Source: CAYLHF01 sp964383365 (GTDB lineage Bacteria > Bacteroidota > Rhodothermia > Rhodothermales > UBA10348). Taken from it: 17,974 bases of DNA. Location of the stretch: assembly GCA_964383365.1 (NCBI GenBank), contig CAYLHF010000046.1, positions 1 to 17,974 on the forward strand. Reading direction: 5' to 3'. This document shows, one piece after another, positions 1 to 7,960 of the stretch. Numbering within the stretch: position 1 is the first letter of the stretch; each line of letters opens with the position of its first letter. The notes beneath the pieces are model-generated. The model had not been told where the DNA came from, made no database searches, and saw only the letters and a program-made list of their open reading frames with translations. The position numbers were made by a program, and so were the translations under genes.

Positions 1-2171
1 ACGTACGTCACTTTTGCTACCCCAACCCGATCGAGAAGCGTCGCACTCCTTACGTCAAAACGATCGTCCGATCCGGTAAAGTTATAGCTGGTGTTGAAGA
101 CGAAAAACAGATCGCTTCCCGGTGTATGGATCCAGTCGATACGGATGTTTGCCTGGAGATCACGCGAGAAATTGTCGTACTGAATGAGGGCATTTCCAAA
201 CAGCTTCTTGCTCGTGGCGCCTTTCACGGTCAGAGTAAGCGTTGTTGCGTCGAAATCTCCACCCGGCCCGGGTAACCGGAATATCGAATGGTTCAATCCT
301 CCTTCAACCTTAATGAACTTCGAGAAACGGTAGCCAAATCCACCGTTTATAATCGTTCGGTCTCCACTGAAGAACTGACCGATTCGAAGCTGGAGATTGC
401 CAAACAGCTTGCGACTGTTGTCAGTCACCCCGCCTACAACCAACTGATTTGTAGTGTAATTCCCAATGGGTATTTCCGTCTCGGGTCTAATGAAAAACGG
501 ATTCGTCAGACGCTCGAATTGTCGACTGAAAGACAGATCGATACGGTCCCGGCGCTGGAAACTCAGATGACTGTCGAGGCCCAGATCAGAAGATTGCTTT
601 CGATTATCCTGTCCCGTGATGACGGATGCGCGAGAGACAACCGTCACCTGTTGGAACAGGGCAGTTCCACCAAATCGTGGACTGAAGGTGGCGAACCCTG
701 AATAGTCGATCATGTCCCTGCGCCGTACAAAGCCGAGTGCTGGCCTGAACCTCTTGCCCACGTTTCGATAGGCGAGACCACCTCCATATAGATCATTCTG
801 TAGTTTCAGGCTGATCGAACCGGCCGCATCGTCGAATTCATGGTTCGAGTCCGTGACGTTGGTGATCCAACCTTCGAGAGAGCTACTCCCCCAGAATCGA
901 GCCGAGAGGTCGACGCCCGCCGCCCGGTTAAAGGCATCGCCCTGTTCAATATCCGTAAATATTGCGCCGAGTGTCGTCCGTGGAAGGATGTCTGCTCGAA
1001 TGCGGGCAACGGTATTATTGGCCGCGGCCAGACCCGAAGATTTGTCACTCTCCGTCTGAATATTGAGCGCACCCACCGAGAATGGCCCGGCCTGCCCGGT
1101 TAGCCGCGCACCGGCAAGAATATCATTGGTAATACCGATCCGTCGGGAGAAAAACGTCTCTGTGGTTCTGGAATCGCCGAAACTGAAAAGTCCCGAACGC
1201 TCCAGAAAAAACTCCCTCTTCTCAGGGAAAAACAGGCTGAAACGGGTCAGATCGAGTTGGACATTGTCGGATTCCACCTGGGCAAAGTCGGTGTTGAGGG
1301 TCAGATCCAGCGTCAGATTGGATGTCAGCCCATATTTGATATCCACGCCCGCATCGCGGGTAAAATCAGACTCGATCGCCCCGTCCACGCGGAGTTCCTG
1401 CGAACCGGAAATGATGTACGGTTTGATCTCGATGTTGCGACCACGCTTGATGTTCTTCAACCCTTTCAGTGTGGCATATCTGGATACCTGATAAATGCCA
1501 GACCGATACTTCAGCGGAATGAAAGGCCAGATCGAGGTCTCGTTTTTCCGGTTGATCCAGCGCTGAACCGCCACGCCCATCTCGGGCTCGGCATCTTTGC
1601 TGAATCGGATGGTCCGGAAAGGGATCGCCATCTCGAGGGTCCACCCGTTCTCATCAATTCGACCCTCGCTCGAAAAAATCCCGTCCCATTGGAAGTCACT
1701 CAATGTCAGGCTTTCATCCGTGATGATGGCGTCGTCCTGCGTTCCCAGTACGTTGGATTCGAAGAGATACGCATTCCGACGATCGTGATAGGTGTCGAGC
1801 ATCAACCACATGAAATCATCTCGATCGTTGCGACCACCCCGCTCCATATTATTGGCGCGAATTCTGTCGGGCTCACCGTCAGAAAAAATGAACGCGAAAT
1901 ACAGATTGTGTTCGTCGTAGGCGATCTGCATGGACGATTCTTCCGTAGGCCGGTCTCCCTCATTCGGAAGGCGCTGCACAAAATCGTCAATGAGCGGAGC
2001 CACGTGCCAGATGGCATCATCGATGATCCCGTCAATTTTCGGGGCGGTCTCAGCATACGTCACCGTGATGTCCGGCGGCATATCCGTACCAGGCGAAGAC
2101 TGCCCACGGGCTAACGGGACAAGAGTGAACAAAAAAACGGTAGACAGCGTCGCGACGGGCGTTGACTTCAT
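1..2171 (-). CDS. CBM9-like / DUF5916 outer-membrane-type protein, 3' end beyond window
   Basis: This frame stays open from an ATG at 2171 to the window edge, giving 723 codons with no stop, so the C-terminus lies outside the window. Residues 1-24 form a signal peptide ending in ALARGQ-like sequence (PLARGQ). About residues 35-220 resemble the family 9 carbohydrate-binding fold (APKIDGIIDDAIW opening). From about residue 235 the sequence matches DUF5916, with KPYIISG, NTDFAQVESD and LFFPEKREFFLE (FFPEKR at 314-319), followed by alternating beta-strand-like segments expected of an outer-membrane barrel. The last visible residues (VAKVTYV) resemble the usual end of the family, so probably only a few residues are missing. 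Function of DUF5916 proteins is unknown; the CBM9-like part suggests glycan binding, which is inference. It starts 35 bp after the SSP411-like gene, so it is probably co-transcribed with it. A long plus-strand frame over 1257-2114 is its antisense shadow. Confidence 0.9.
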   Translation of the reverse strand, partial: MKSTPVATLSTVFLFTLVPLARGQSSPGTDMPPDITVTYAETAPKIDGIIDDAIWHVAPLIDDFVQRLPNEGDRPTEESSMQIAYDEHNLYFAFIFSDGEPDRIRANNMERGGRNDRDDFMWLMLDTYHDRRNAYLFESNVLGTQDDAIITDESLTLSDFQWDGIFSSEGRIDENGWTLEMAIPFRTIRFSKDAEPEMGVAVQRWINRKNETSIWPFIPLKYRSGIYQVSRYATLKGLKNIKRGRNIEIKPYIISGSQELRVDGAIESDFTRDAGVDIKYGLTSNLTLDLTLNTDFAQVESDNVQLDLTRFSLFFPEKREFFLERSGLFSFGDSRTTETFFSRRIGITNDILAGARLTGQAGPFSVGALNIQTESDKSSGLAAANNTVARIRADILPRTTLGAIFTDIEQGDAFNRAAGVDLSARFWGSSSLEGWITNVTDSNHEFDDAAGSISLKLQNDLYGGGLAYRNVGKRFRPALGFVRRRDMIDYSGFATFSPRFGGTALFQQVTVVSRASVITGQDNRKQSSDLGLDSHLSFQRRDRIDLSFSRQFERLTNPFFIRPETEIPIGNYTTNQLVVGGVTDNSRKLFGNLQLRIGQFFSGDRTIINGGFGYRFSKFIKVEGGLNHSIFRLPGPGGDFDATTLTLTVKGATSKKLFGNALIQYDNFSRDLQANIRIDWIHTPGSDLFFVFNTSYNFTGSDDRFDVRSATLLDRVGVAKVTY

Positions 2172-2206
2172 CCTGGGTGCGATATCAGGTAGGTGCCGGA
2201 TGCGGG

Positions 2207-4369
2207 CTACCTGCCTGCGCCGATCCGGTCGGGATGATTAAGATGATCAAGCATTACGACGGGATCCGTCGTCGGAAGGTTGCAGACAAAGTTACGACAA
2301 ACATAGGCCGTGGCCTTCCCATCGATAGCGCGCTGAGTCCTCGTAAAAGGAGCGATGGTTGTGATGGCTGGATCCGTAGCGGTGGCATCTCTGAATACGA
2401 TCACTTTACTCGGAATATATTCCTTTCGCAGTGCGCGCACCATTTTCTCCGTATCGGGCGCACCGGGAGTTCCCGAAATGACTACTTCGAATGAAGGTCC
2501 GAAGGCCATGTCAAGTCCTGAAAGAAAGGCGGTATACGCGGTGGGCGCGCGGGATACGGACGCACTCATAAACCGGACAATAGCGGCCGCGCGCCCCTCC
2601 AATTCTGTATTTCCCGTAAACCGTGAGAGCCTGAGCAGATTCATCATAGCCACCGAGTTGCTCGACGGGATGGCGCCGTCGTACGTTTCTTTCTGACGGG
2701 CAATCAACGCCTCGCCATCATGCGACGTGATGAACAAGCCACCACCATTGTTGTCCTCGAAATCTTCGTGGAGGATCTGCGTAAGCCGGATGGCCTCCTC
2801 GAGATACCTCGTATCGAATCCCGCCTCGTAGAGCTCAATGAGTCCCCACGTCAGGAAAACGTAATCAGAGGCGGTTGCCTCGATTCCAGCCTCTGAATCC
2901 CTCCATCGGTGGAGAAGGCGGCCGTCCGGGCCGACCATGGTCGAGAGCAGAAAGTCCGCCGCCCGTCCGGCTCGGTCCAGAAGGTCATCGTCGGCCAGGA
3001 CGGCCGCTGCCTTCGAGTAGGCAGCAATCATGAGACCGTTCCAGTCGGTGAGCACCTTGTCGTCTTTCCCGGGATGGATTCGCTTCTCCCGCTCGGTGAA
3101 TAGCCGTTTTCGATCGGCTTCCCACGACGCATCTTCATTTGAATCAGGTACCGCTCGATACAAAATATTCCTGCCGGTCACGGCCTGGGTCGCCTCGTCA
3201 CGAAAATTTCCTTCCGCAGACACATGGAACATCGCTTCTACCCCGCCGGCATCCGTTCCGAGCACGGTACGTATCTCTTCATCCGTCCAGAGGTAAAAAA
3301 GACCCTCCTCTCCCTCGCTGTCCGCATCTTCCGCCGAGTAAAAACCACCCTCCGGGTCAGACATGTCGCGCGACACATACGCCAGAATTTCCTTCGTCGT
3401 TCGGGCAAAGAGCGGTTCGCGCGTCACCTGATAGGCTTCGGTATACGCCAGGGTAAGCATCGCCTGATCGTAGAGCATCTTCTCGAAGTGTGGCACCGTC
3501 CATGTGGAATCCGTCGAATACCGATGAAATCCAAACCCCACATGATCGTAGATGCCCCCTGCACGCATGTGTTCGAGGGTCCGGCTCACCATCCGGGTTG
3601 CCGACTGGTTACCGGTACGTACGGCATATCGCAGGAGAAAAAGCAGATTGTGCGGAGACGGGAATTTTGGAGCACCAGAAAAACCACCATTCTGCGGATC
3701 GAATCTCCCCGAAAAATCAGTAAATGCACGGTCTAATATCTCTGTCTGCAAATCCTGAGGATCATTGTTCGGATTGACAGCCCCGGAAACGGCGGCCGAA
3801 ATATCTTCTGCAGATTTCAGTACATCCTCTCTTTTCCGAGACCATGCATCGGCAATCCGTGGTATCAGATCCAGCATCCCTATCCTTCCGAATCGACTCT
3901 CCTTCGGGATATAGGTCGTCGCGAAGAACGGCTTCTTGTCGGGGGTGAGAAGGACATTAAGCGGCCACCCGCACGAACCACCCATCATCTGACAGACGGT
4001 CATGTAGAGATTGTCGATGTCCGGGCGCTCCTCGCGATCCACCTTGATCGAAATCATCGACTCATTCAGAAGCACGGCAACCGAATCATCCTCAAACGAT
4101 TCGTGCTCCATGACGTGGCACCAGTGACAGGTGGAATACCCGATCGACAGAAATATCGGTCGATCCAGTTTCTTTGCCACCTCAAAGGCCGGTTCTCCCC
4201 AGGCAAACCAGTTAACCGGATTATCCTTGTGTTGCAACAGGTACGGACTTTTTTCCGATGCCAGATGATTCCTTAATTCCATGGGGTGGTTCTGGGTGCA
4301 GGCAGTGGTTACCGGGAGCACGATGAGCAGAAGATAGAACGACAGACGGGAATTCACGGGGGTCTTCAC
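2207..4369 (-). CDS. SSP411/YyaL (DUF255) thioredoxin-domain protein with export signal
   Basis: The 720-residue product matches the SSP411/YyaL family along its length: an N-terminal thioredoxin-like domain with SEKSPYLLQH, NPVNWFAWG and the redox motif CHWC (residues 81-84), then KVDREERPDID and GGSCGWPLNVLLTPD, then a long helical (alpha/alpha)6-barrel-like part resembling sugar epimerases (HFEKMLYDQAML, AEDADSEGEEG, DWNGLMIAAYSKA). No reaction is established for the family. Most members are cytosolic and start near the equivalent of Met30. Here a GTG start at 4369 adds a hydrophobic leader (FYLLLIVLPVTTAC) with Cys24 as a possible lipidation site, although the residue at -3 is Thr and not the usual Leu. 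An in-frame stop lies two codons upstream of the GTG, so no longer start exists. Met30 (ATG at 4282) is the alternative, cytosolic start. No clear Shine-Dalgarno precedes the GTG. It follows apbE by 69 bp. Confidence 0.9.
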   Translation of the reverse strand: MKTPVNSRLSFYLLLIVLPVTTACTQNHPMELRNHLASEKSPYLLQHKDNPVNWFAWGEPAFEVAKKLDRPIFLSIGYSTCHWCHVMEHESFEDDSVAVLLNESMISIKVDREERPDIDNLYMTVCQMMGGSCGWPLNVLLTPDKKPFFATTYIPKESRFGRIGMLDLIPRIADAWSRKREDVLKSAEDISAAVSGAVNPNNDPQDLQTEILDRAFTDFSGRFDPQNGGFSGAPKFPSPHNLLFLLRYAVRTGNQSATRMVSRTLEHMRAGGIYDHVGFGFHRYSTDSTWTVPHFEKMLYDQAMLTLAYTEAYQVTREPLFARTTKEILAYVSRDMSDPEGGFYSAEDADSEGEEGLFYLWTDEEIRTVLGTDAGGVEAMFHVSAEGNFRDEATQAVTGRNILYRAVPDSNEDASWEADRKRLFTEREKRIHPGKDDKVLTDWNGLMIAAYSKAAAVLADDDLLDRAGRAADFLLSTMVGPDGRLLHRWRDSEAGIEATASDYVFLTWGLIELYEAGFDTRYLEEAIRLTQILHEDFEDNNGGGLFITSHDGEALIARQKETYDGAIPSSNSVAMMNLLRLSRFTGNTELEGRAAAIVRFMSASVSRAPTAYTAFLSGLDMAFGPSFEVVISGTPGAPDTEKMVRALRKEYIPSKVIVFRDATATDPAITTIAPFTRTQRAIDGKATAYVCRNFVCNLPTTDPVVMLDHLNHPDRIGAGR

Positions 4370-4389
4370 TAATTACGTGGACGTGGGCA

Positions 4390-4422
4390 TCCACTCGTTC
4401 GTCGCCAGGCCGAGCGAGTGGA
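4390..4422 (-). repeat. Inverted repeat between apbE and the SSP411-like gene
   Basis: TCCACTCG (4390-4397) and CGAGTGGA (4415-4422) are perfect 8-bp inverted arms around a 17-nt loop. In the minus-strand transcript the hairpin would lie 17 nt after the apbE stop and about 20 nt before the GTG start of the next gene. No U-run follows, so I do not call it a terminator. It could be a processing or translation-control structure, or chance. Confidence 0.4.
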
Positions 4423-4438
4423 GACTTCCTGAAGGAGG

Positions 4439-5542
4439 CTACTCGTCACCAGCGACGAGTTCGAGCCGATACTCCGTTGTCAACCCGGGGTCCAGAGTTA
4501 CACGTCCGATCGCGTCTACTCTAAGATAAAGTCTCGACATGCGGCCTGTCTGCAACGAATCACCCCGGCGTTCCCGATCACCCGCGCTCCTGTCGTCGCG
4601 GCCCTCTCGATCGACCCGGTCGTGAAACGTGTCTTCGTCCGCGCTTATAAAGAGATACGTTGCGAGCACATCAGCCTCCTCGGCCGAGGGTGCTACAATT
4701 GTGACGCTCTGACTGCCGGTAGCCGAGTAGCCGGTGCGAGGATCGATGATGTGGTGATACCTGACACCATCCTGCGTAAACGTCCGTTCATAGTCGCCAC
4801 TCGTGACGACCGCCATATCACGGGCATCGAGTGTCGCGAGCAGCGTCTTATCGTCTCTGGGATGACGAACACCCACTCGCCACGGGGTATCAGGTCCTTT
4901 TTCACCCGAGACGTACAGGTCTCCACCCGCATTGATCAGGAAATCCGTTCGGCCGAGCGAGTGCAGCACCGAGGCTCCGCTATCGATGGCGTACCCCTTG
5001 GCTATCCCTCCGAGATCTATTTTCATATCGACCTCAGAAAGGAACGCCGTCGTGTCGCGTTCGCTCAGAATCAATTTCCTGAAATCGACCAATTTGCGGG
5101 CACGTGTAATGGCAGAATCAGGAGGAAGATGGGGCTCCTGGTCGTCGGAAAAACCCCAAAGTGTGGTGACGGCCCCAACCGTGACATCGAATAGCCCGTC
5201 GAGTCTGACGGCGTAGGATTTTGCCCTGGATAAAATGGCGAATGTTTCGGGGTGAACTTTAACCGGAAGCATCCCTGCGTTTCGGTTCACGAGTGAGATC
5301 TCACTCGTCTCCCGATGCATGCTGAGAAGCGCCTCGACCCGTTCCATCTCCTGAAATGCCCGTACCAGATCGGCACGACCTTCTTCAACATCAGAGTGAA
5401 CGAGCGTGGCATCGACGATCGTACCCATGAGGTACTTCGACACCTTAATCTGGTAGCGAAGACTGTCGGTCTGGGCGCGGGCACTGAGCACCCCCGTCCA
5501 CAGGAAAACCGCACTCAGAAAATACCTACAAAGAGATGCCAT
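4439..5542 (-). CDS. apbE: FAD:protein FMN transferase (ApbE)
   Basis: ApbE cleaves FAD and attaches FMN through a phosphoester bond to Ser/Thr of exported proteins; this is known for the family. The 367-residue product has a signal peptide (about 1-24, ending SARAQ) and the family motifs in order: YLMGTIVDATL (37-47), DGLFDVTVGAV (115-125), DLGGIAKGYAID (177-188), NAGGDLYVSG (204-213), TSGDYER (247-253), HHIIDPRTG (263-271) and AEEADVLAT (287-295), where Asp291 and Thr295 match the metal ligands. After residue 304 the usual short C-terminal helix is replaced by a low-complexity stretch rich in Asp, Arg, Glu and Gly (about 307-333), then a final strand ending in LDPGLTTEYRL. The ATG lies inside the end of the NusG_II gene (17-nt overlap), which points to translational coupling. 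No FMN-acceptor protein is evident in the window. Confidence 0.95.
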   Translation of the reverse strand: MASLCRYFLSAVFLWTGVLSARAQTDSLRYQIKVSKYLMGTIVDATLVHSDVEEGRADLVRAFQEMERVEALLSMHRETSEISLVNRNAGMLPVKVHPETFAILSRAKSYAVRLDGLFDVTVGAVTTLWGFSDDQEPHLPPDSAITRARKLVDFRKLILSERDTTAFLSEVDMKIDLGGIAKGYAIDSGASVLHSLGRTDFLINAGGDLYVSGEKGPDTPWRVGVRHPRDDKTLLATLDARDMAVVTSGDYERTFTQDGVRYHHIIDPRTGYSATGSQSVTIVAPSAEEADVLATYLFISADEDTFHDRVDREGRDDRSAGDRERRGDSLQTGRMSRLYLRVDAIGRVTLDPGLTTEYRLELVAGDE

Positions 5543-6206
5543 CCAGGGTACTCTGCCCGTCGAGCCGAATGCTTACGCGAGCGGGAATGCAGGCAAGAGA
5601 ATCTCCCGCCCGATGTGTGTGACCGAGTTCCATGCATGTCTTGTGACGACAGGACGCATCCACAACCTGAATACCTCCATTCCTGATCGACACCGTTACA
5701 TGTCCTTTCGTTCCTTCGATCCGGTGCGATCTCAGGTCCGAACCCAGTGGAAGCGTGAGAACAGGAACACCATCACGGAAAATTTCTGCCGTGCTGGCTT
5801 TTCCCGAGGACGTACCGACACGATACCGAAGAAGGATCGGATTGGTCAGAGCTCGTGGAAAGTCATGCGCCCGGGCCATCGACTTGAGTTCCAGCGCGAG
5901 GGCATCCGTCCCGTCGTAAAAATTATACAGAAGACCATTCTGCAGGTAGGCGATATCTCCCGCGTGATGTCCGGGAAGTGGAAACGCCTCAACCGTGATC
6001 GCGTCCGTACCGATGTCTCTACGCTTCAGAAACGCGTCTACCAGCCGGATGCTCTTGCTCGCATCGTCTGTCAACAGGTTCAACGAGAACGTGTTCTTGC
6101 CATCGGTCCGAAGCGCTTTCGTCCTGCCAAATGTCGTCGCCGGTGCCAGAATGGCTGCAGAACCGGCCGCAATCAGTCCTTTTCTTAGAAAATGTCTTCT
6201 GTCCAT
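5526..6206 (-). CDS. Tat-exported NusG domain II (NusG_II) protein
   Basis: The 226-residue product opens with a twin-arginine signal (RRHFLRKGL, residues 3-11, then AAGSAAILAPA). About residues 145-222 match the NusG_II domain, which despite its name occurs alone in exported proteins: GHVTVSIRNGGIQVVDASC (168-186), KTCMELG and DSLACIPARVSI. The three family cysteines are Cys186, Cys191 and Cys206 (C-x4-C-x14-C). About residues 36-140 form a segment I cannot assign, with HHAGDIAYLQNGLLYNFYDG near 80-99. AAAGGGA lies about 9 nt upstream of the ATG, one of the better ribosome binding sites in the block. The gene sits 36 bp after the thioredoxin gene and overlaps apbE by 17 nt. NusG_II proteins are often found beside ApbE and electron-transfer genes, and this context fits that. 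Function is unknown; a role as redox or flavin carrier or as an ApbE partner is inference. Confidence 0.85.
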   Translation of the reverse strand: MDRRHFLRKGLIAAGSAAILAPATTFGRTKALRTDGKNTFSLNLLTDDASKSIRLVDAFLKRRDIGTDAITVEAFPLPGHHAGDIAYLQNGLLYNFYDGTDALALELKSMARAHDFPRALTNPILLRYRVGTSSGKASTAEIFRDGVPVLTLPLGSDLRSHRIEGTKGHVTVSIRNGGIQVVDASCRHKTCMELGHTHRAGDSLACIPARVSIRLDGQSTLDGISL

Positions 6207-6242
6207 GATCCAATCCCTTTTTCGGGTAATAAGGTCTCAAAG

Positions 6243-6767
6243 TTAGTGTGTTTCAGTTACCCGTTCATGAATTAGCGATACCAGCGCATCCTGATATGCA
6301 TTTTCATCCGATTTTCTGAATCCCGCGTGTTGAAAACGAATCACTCCGGCCGTATCGATAAACACGGTGGTCGGCATCCCCTTGATTTCGAATAGAGAAG
6401 GAATTGAGCCTTCAGGATCAGGTAAAATCGGAAACGGAAGAGCTATGCCCAGGTCCTGCAAAAAGGCGTGCATCGATCGTGCATCGGTATCAACGTTGAT
6501 TGCCAGGACCCGGACGCCATCATCCCGATATGCGCGCTGCAGTCTTGCCAGAAAAGGCATTTCTTCACGGCAGGGACCACACCAACTTGCCCAGAAATCG
6601 AGCACAACGACCTCACCTTTCGAATCGTTCAGATCAAATTTTTCTCCCGTAATCAGTTTGCCAGTGAATTCCGGGGCTGGTGCGTCCGTCTTCTGTGCGA
6701 ATGATACGCTCGAATAACACAGTGTTATCAGCGCAAGAAAAAGCAGTCGTTTCATCATTGTGTCCAT
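6243..6767 (-). CDS. TlpA/ResA-family periplasmic thioredoxin
   Basis: This 174-residue product has a signal peptide (MKRLLFLALITLCYSSVSFAQ, residues 5-25) followed by a TlpA-like thioredoxin domain: APAPEFTGKLITGEKFDL, VVVLDFWASWCGPCREEMP with active site WCGPC at 62-66, and the cis-proline loop GMPTT (Pro132) before VFIDTAGVI. Such proteins reduce disulfides outside the cytoplasm, for example in cytochrome c maturation or in keeping exported enzymes reduced. I chose the ATG at 6767 because the frame extends upstream only to a GTG at 6800 that adds 11 hydrophilic residues; ATG codons at 6758 and 6755 are also possible and leave the signal peptide intact. It begins 66 bp after the DUF1028 gene and precedes the NusG_II and apbE genes, suggesting it supplies reductant to their cysteines (inference). 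Confidence 0.93.
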   Translation of the reverse strand: MDTMMKRLLFLALITLCYSSVSFAQKTDAPAPEFTGKLITGEKFDLNDSKGEVVVLDFWASWCGPCREEMPFLARLQRAYRDDGVRVLAINVDTDARSMHAFLQDLGIALPFPILPDPEGSIPSLFEIKGMPTTVFIDTAGVIRFQHAGFRKSDENAYQDALVSLIHERVTETH

Positions 6768-6833
6768 ACGAGATTCTTTGGCTTCTCTGGGATAAGACAC
6801 ATCGGTATGGGCAGCTACGTACCCCGGACTGTA

Positions 6834-7946
6834 TTATTCTTTGTGTCCAGCAGACACGCCGCCCATCCGGGGCTTCCAGCGATTTTCTTTGTAGACGGAC
6901 CGCATGTCAGCGAGGACTTCTGAATCTATGCGTAATGTCTTGCCACCGGCCACATCCACGTTTTCCACCGGAGCGATACGTAAGTCGTAGTTCTCCCATC
7001 CCATGTAATCGATCAGAATCTGCTGGAACTCGGCGTCGACAATTCCGTCTGCCGGCCCGTCATAGAACCCTCGAGTCTTCCACATTTCCTGAATCTCGGA
7101 GGCCAATTCGGGAGTAACCGGGATCATGTTCTCCTCTCGGGACTGAGTGAAATACAGGTTATTCAGCTTGTAGAGCCGTTCCAGCTCCGCAATCGGGGTG
7201 TCGTGATCGTAGACTGAAATGTCAATGAAGTTATCCATCCCGTCGTATCCGGCTCCCTTACGAACCACGAGCATGGCAGCACTCTGCTCACCGCGTTGAT
7301 CTCCGCCTGCTTTCCCACCTGCTTTCAGTGCAGCCATTAAACGGTCTGCCAGCGGACCACTCGTTTGCTGATACGCGTCTGCCATTGCTTCGACCGTTTC
7401 CTTCGAAACCAGGATATTGCCCTGAGCCGTAAAGCCATATCCTGTCAGGACCGTGCTTATGTTGTCCTGCTCCGGTCCCATCGCTTTGACAGATCCATCT
7501 TTCTGACCGATCCGACCACCCCGCCAATTAAATGCCTCACTGCCTGTCCACGTAGCGGCATTCCCGAGGGCATCGACCATGCCGACCTGTCTCTGTTCAC
7601 GATTATCGTCGTTTGCGAGTATGATTCGGAGGGCTTCCTCGGCTGTTGCCCCATTTTCCATCAGGTCCAATCCTTTTATCCCGTAGGCCAGGCTGGCAAA
7701 ACTCTGCGTCGCAACCGCGCCCACGCCGGCCCGCGCCCAGGGAACCACCGGACGCACATTTGGAAATTTAGACTGAACGACCACACCCAGATCTCCCGTC
7801 TCCGGATCGAATCCGACTATGGAAAACGTTGAGACCAGCGGGCTATTGCCCGAGCTGGCAGTCGAGCGGGCCAGCACAAGAATTATTGCCACACAGGCGA
7901 TTGACAGGAGCGTGCCTGCCCATAGCGGCAGTCGGATTCTGGTCAT
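6834..7946 (-). CDS. Exported DUF1028 protein with C-terminal peptidoglycan-binding-like segment
   Basis: The 370-residue product matches DUF1028, a family placed with N-terminal-nucleophile hydrolases: STFSIVGFDPETGDLGVVV (39-57), SKFPNVRPVVPWARAGVGAVATQSFA, MENGATAEEAL, AYQQTSGPLADRLMAAL and GGDQRGEQSAAMLVV (214-228). Unlike the usual form, which begins M-T-F-S-I, this one carries a hydrophobic segment at residues 8-26 before the conserved TFSI. Near residues 280-322 (ELASEIQEMWKTRGFYDG to YMGWENYDLR) is a segment like the putative peptidoglycan-binding domain known to follow DUF1028. I chose ATG 7946, not an ATG 39 bp upstream, because a purine run precedes it and it avoids overlap with rodA. 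It lies 13 bp after rodA, so a cell-envelope role is likely, but the substrate is unknown. Confidence 0.88.
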   Translation of the reverse strand: MTRIRLPLWAGTLLSIACVAIILVLARSTASSGNSPLVSTFSIVGFDPETGDLGVVVQSKFPNVRPVVPWARAGVGAVATQSFASLAYGIKGLDLMENGATAEEALRIILANDDNREQRQVGMVDALGNAATWTGSEAFNWRGGRIGQKDGSVKAMGPEQDNISTVLTGYGFTAQGNILVSKETVEAMADAYQQTSGPLADRLMAALKAGGKAGGDQRGEQSAAMLVVRKGAGYDGMDNFIDISVYDHDTPIAELERLYKLNNLYFTQSREENMIPVTPELASEIQEMWKTRGFYDGPADGIVDAEFQQILIDYMGWENYDLRIAPVENVDVAGGKTLRIDSEVLADMRSVYKENRWKPRMGGVSAGHKE

Positions 7947-7951
7947 AATAA

Positions 7952-7960
7952 TCTCTCTCT
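7952..7960 (-). promoter_or_regulatory. Ribosome binding site deciding the DUF1028 start
   Basis: The minus strand reads AGAGAGAGA about 5-6 nt before the ATG at 7946, and touches the rodA stop codon. It supports the internal ATG over the ATG at 7985, which would place the start inside rodA. Confidence 0.5.

Noticed and set aside
1257..2114. A 285-codon plus-strand open frame
   Set aside because: It is in the same codon register as, and antisense to, the DUF5916 gene, whose protein has clear family motifs; the plus-strand product has no recognisable domain or signal.
4408..4963. 13-nt repeat GGCCGAGCGAGTG at 4408-4420 and 4951-4963
   Set aside because: Only two copies, one inside apbE coding sequence; no target-site or mobile-element context, so chance is likely.
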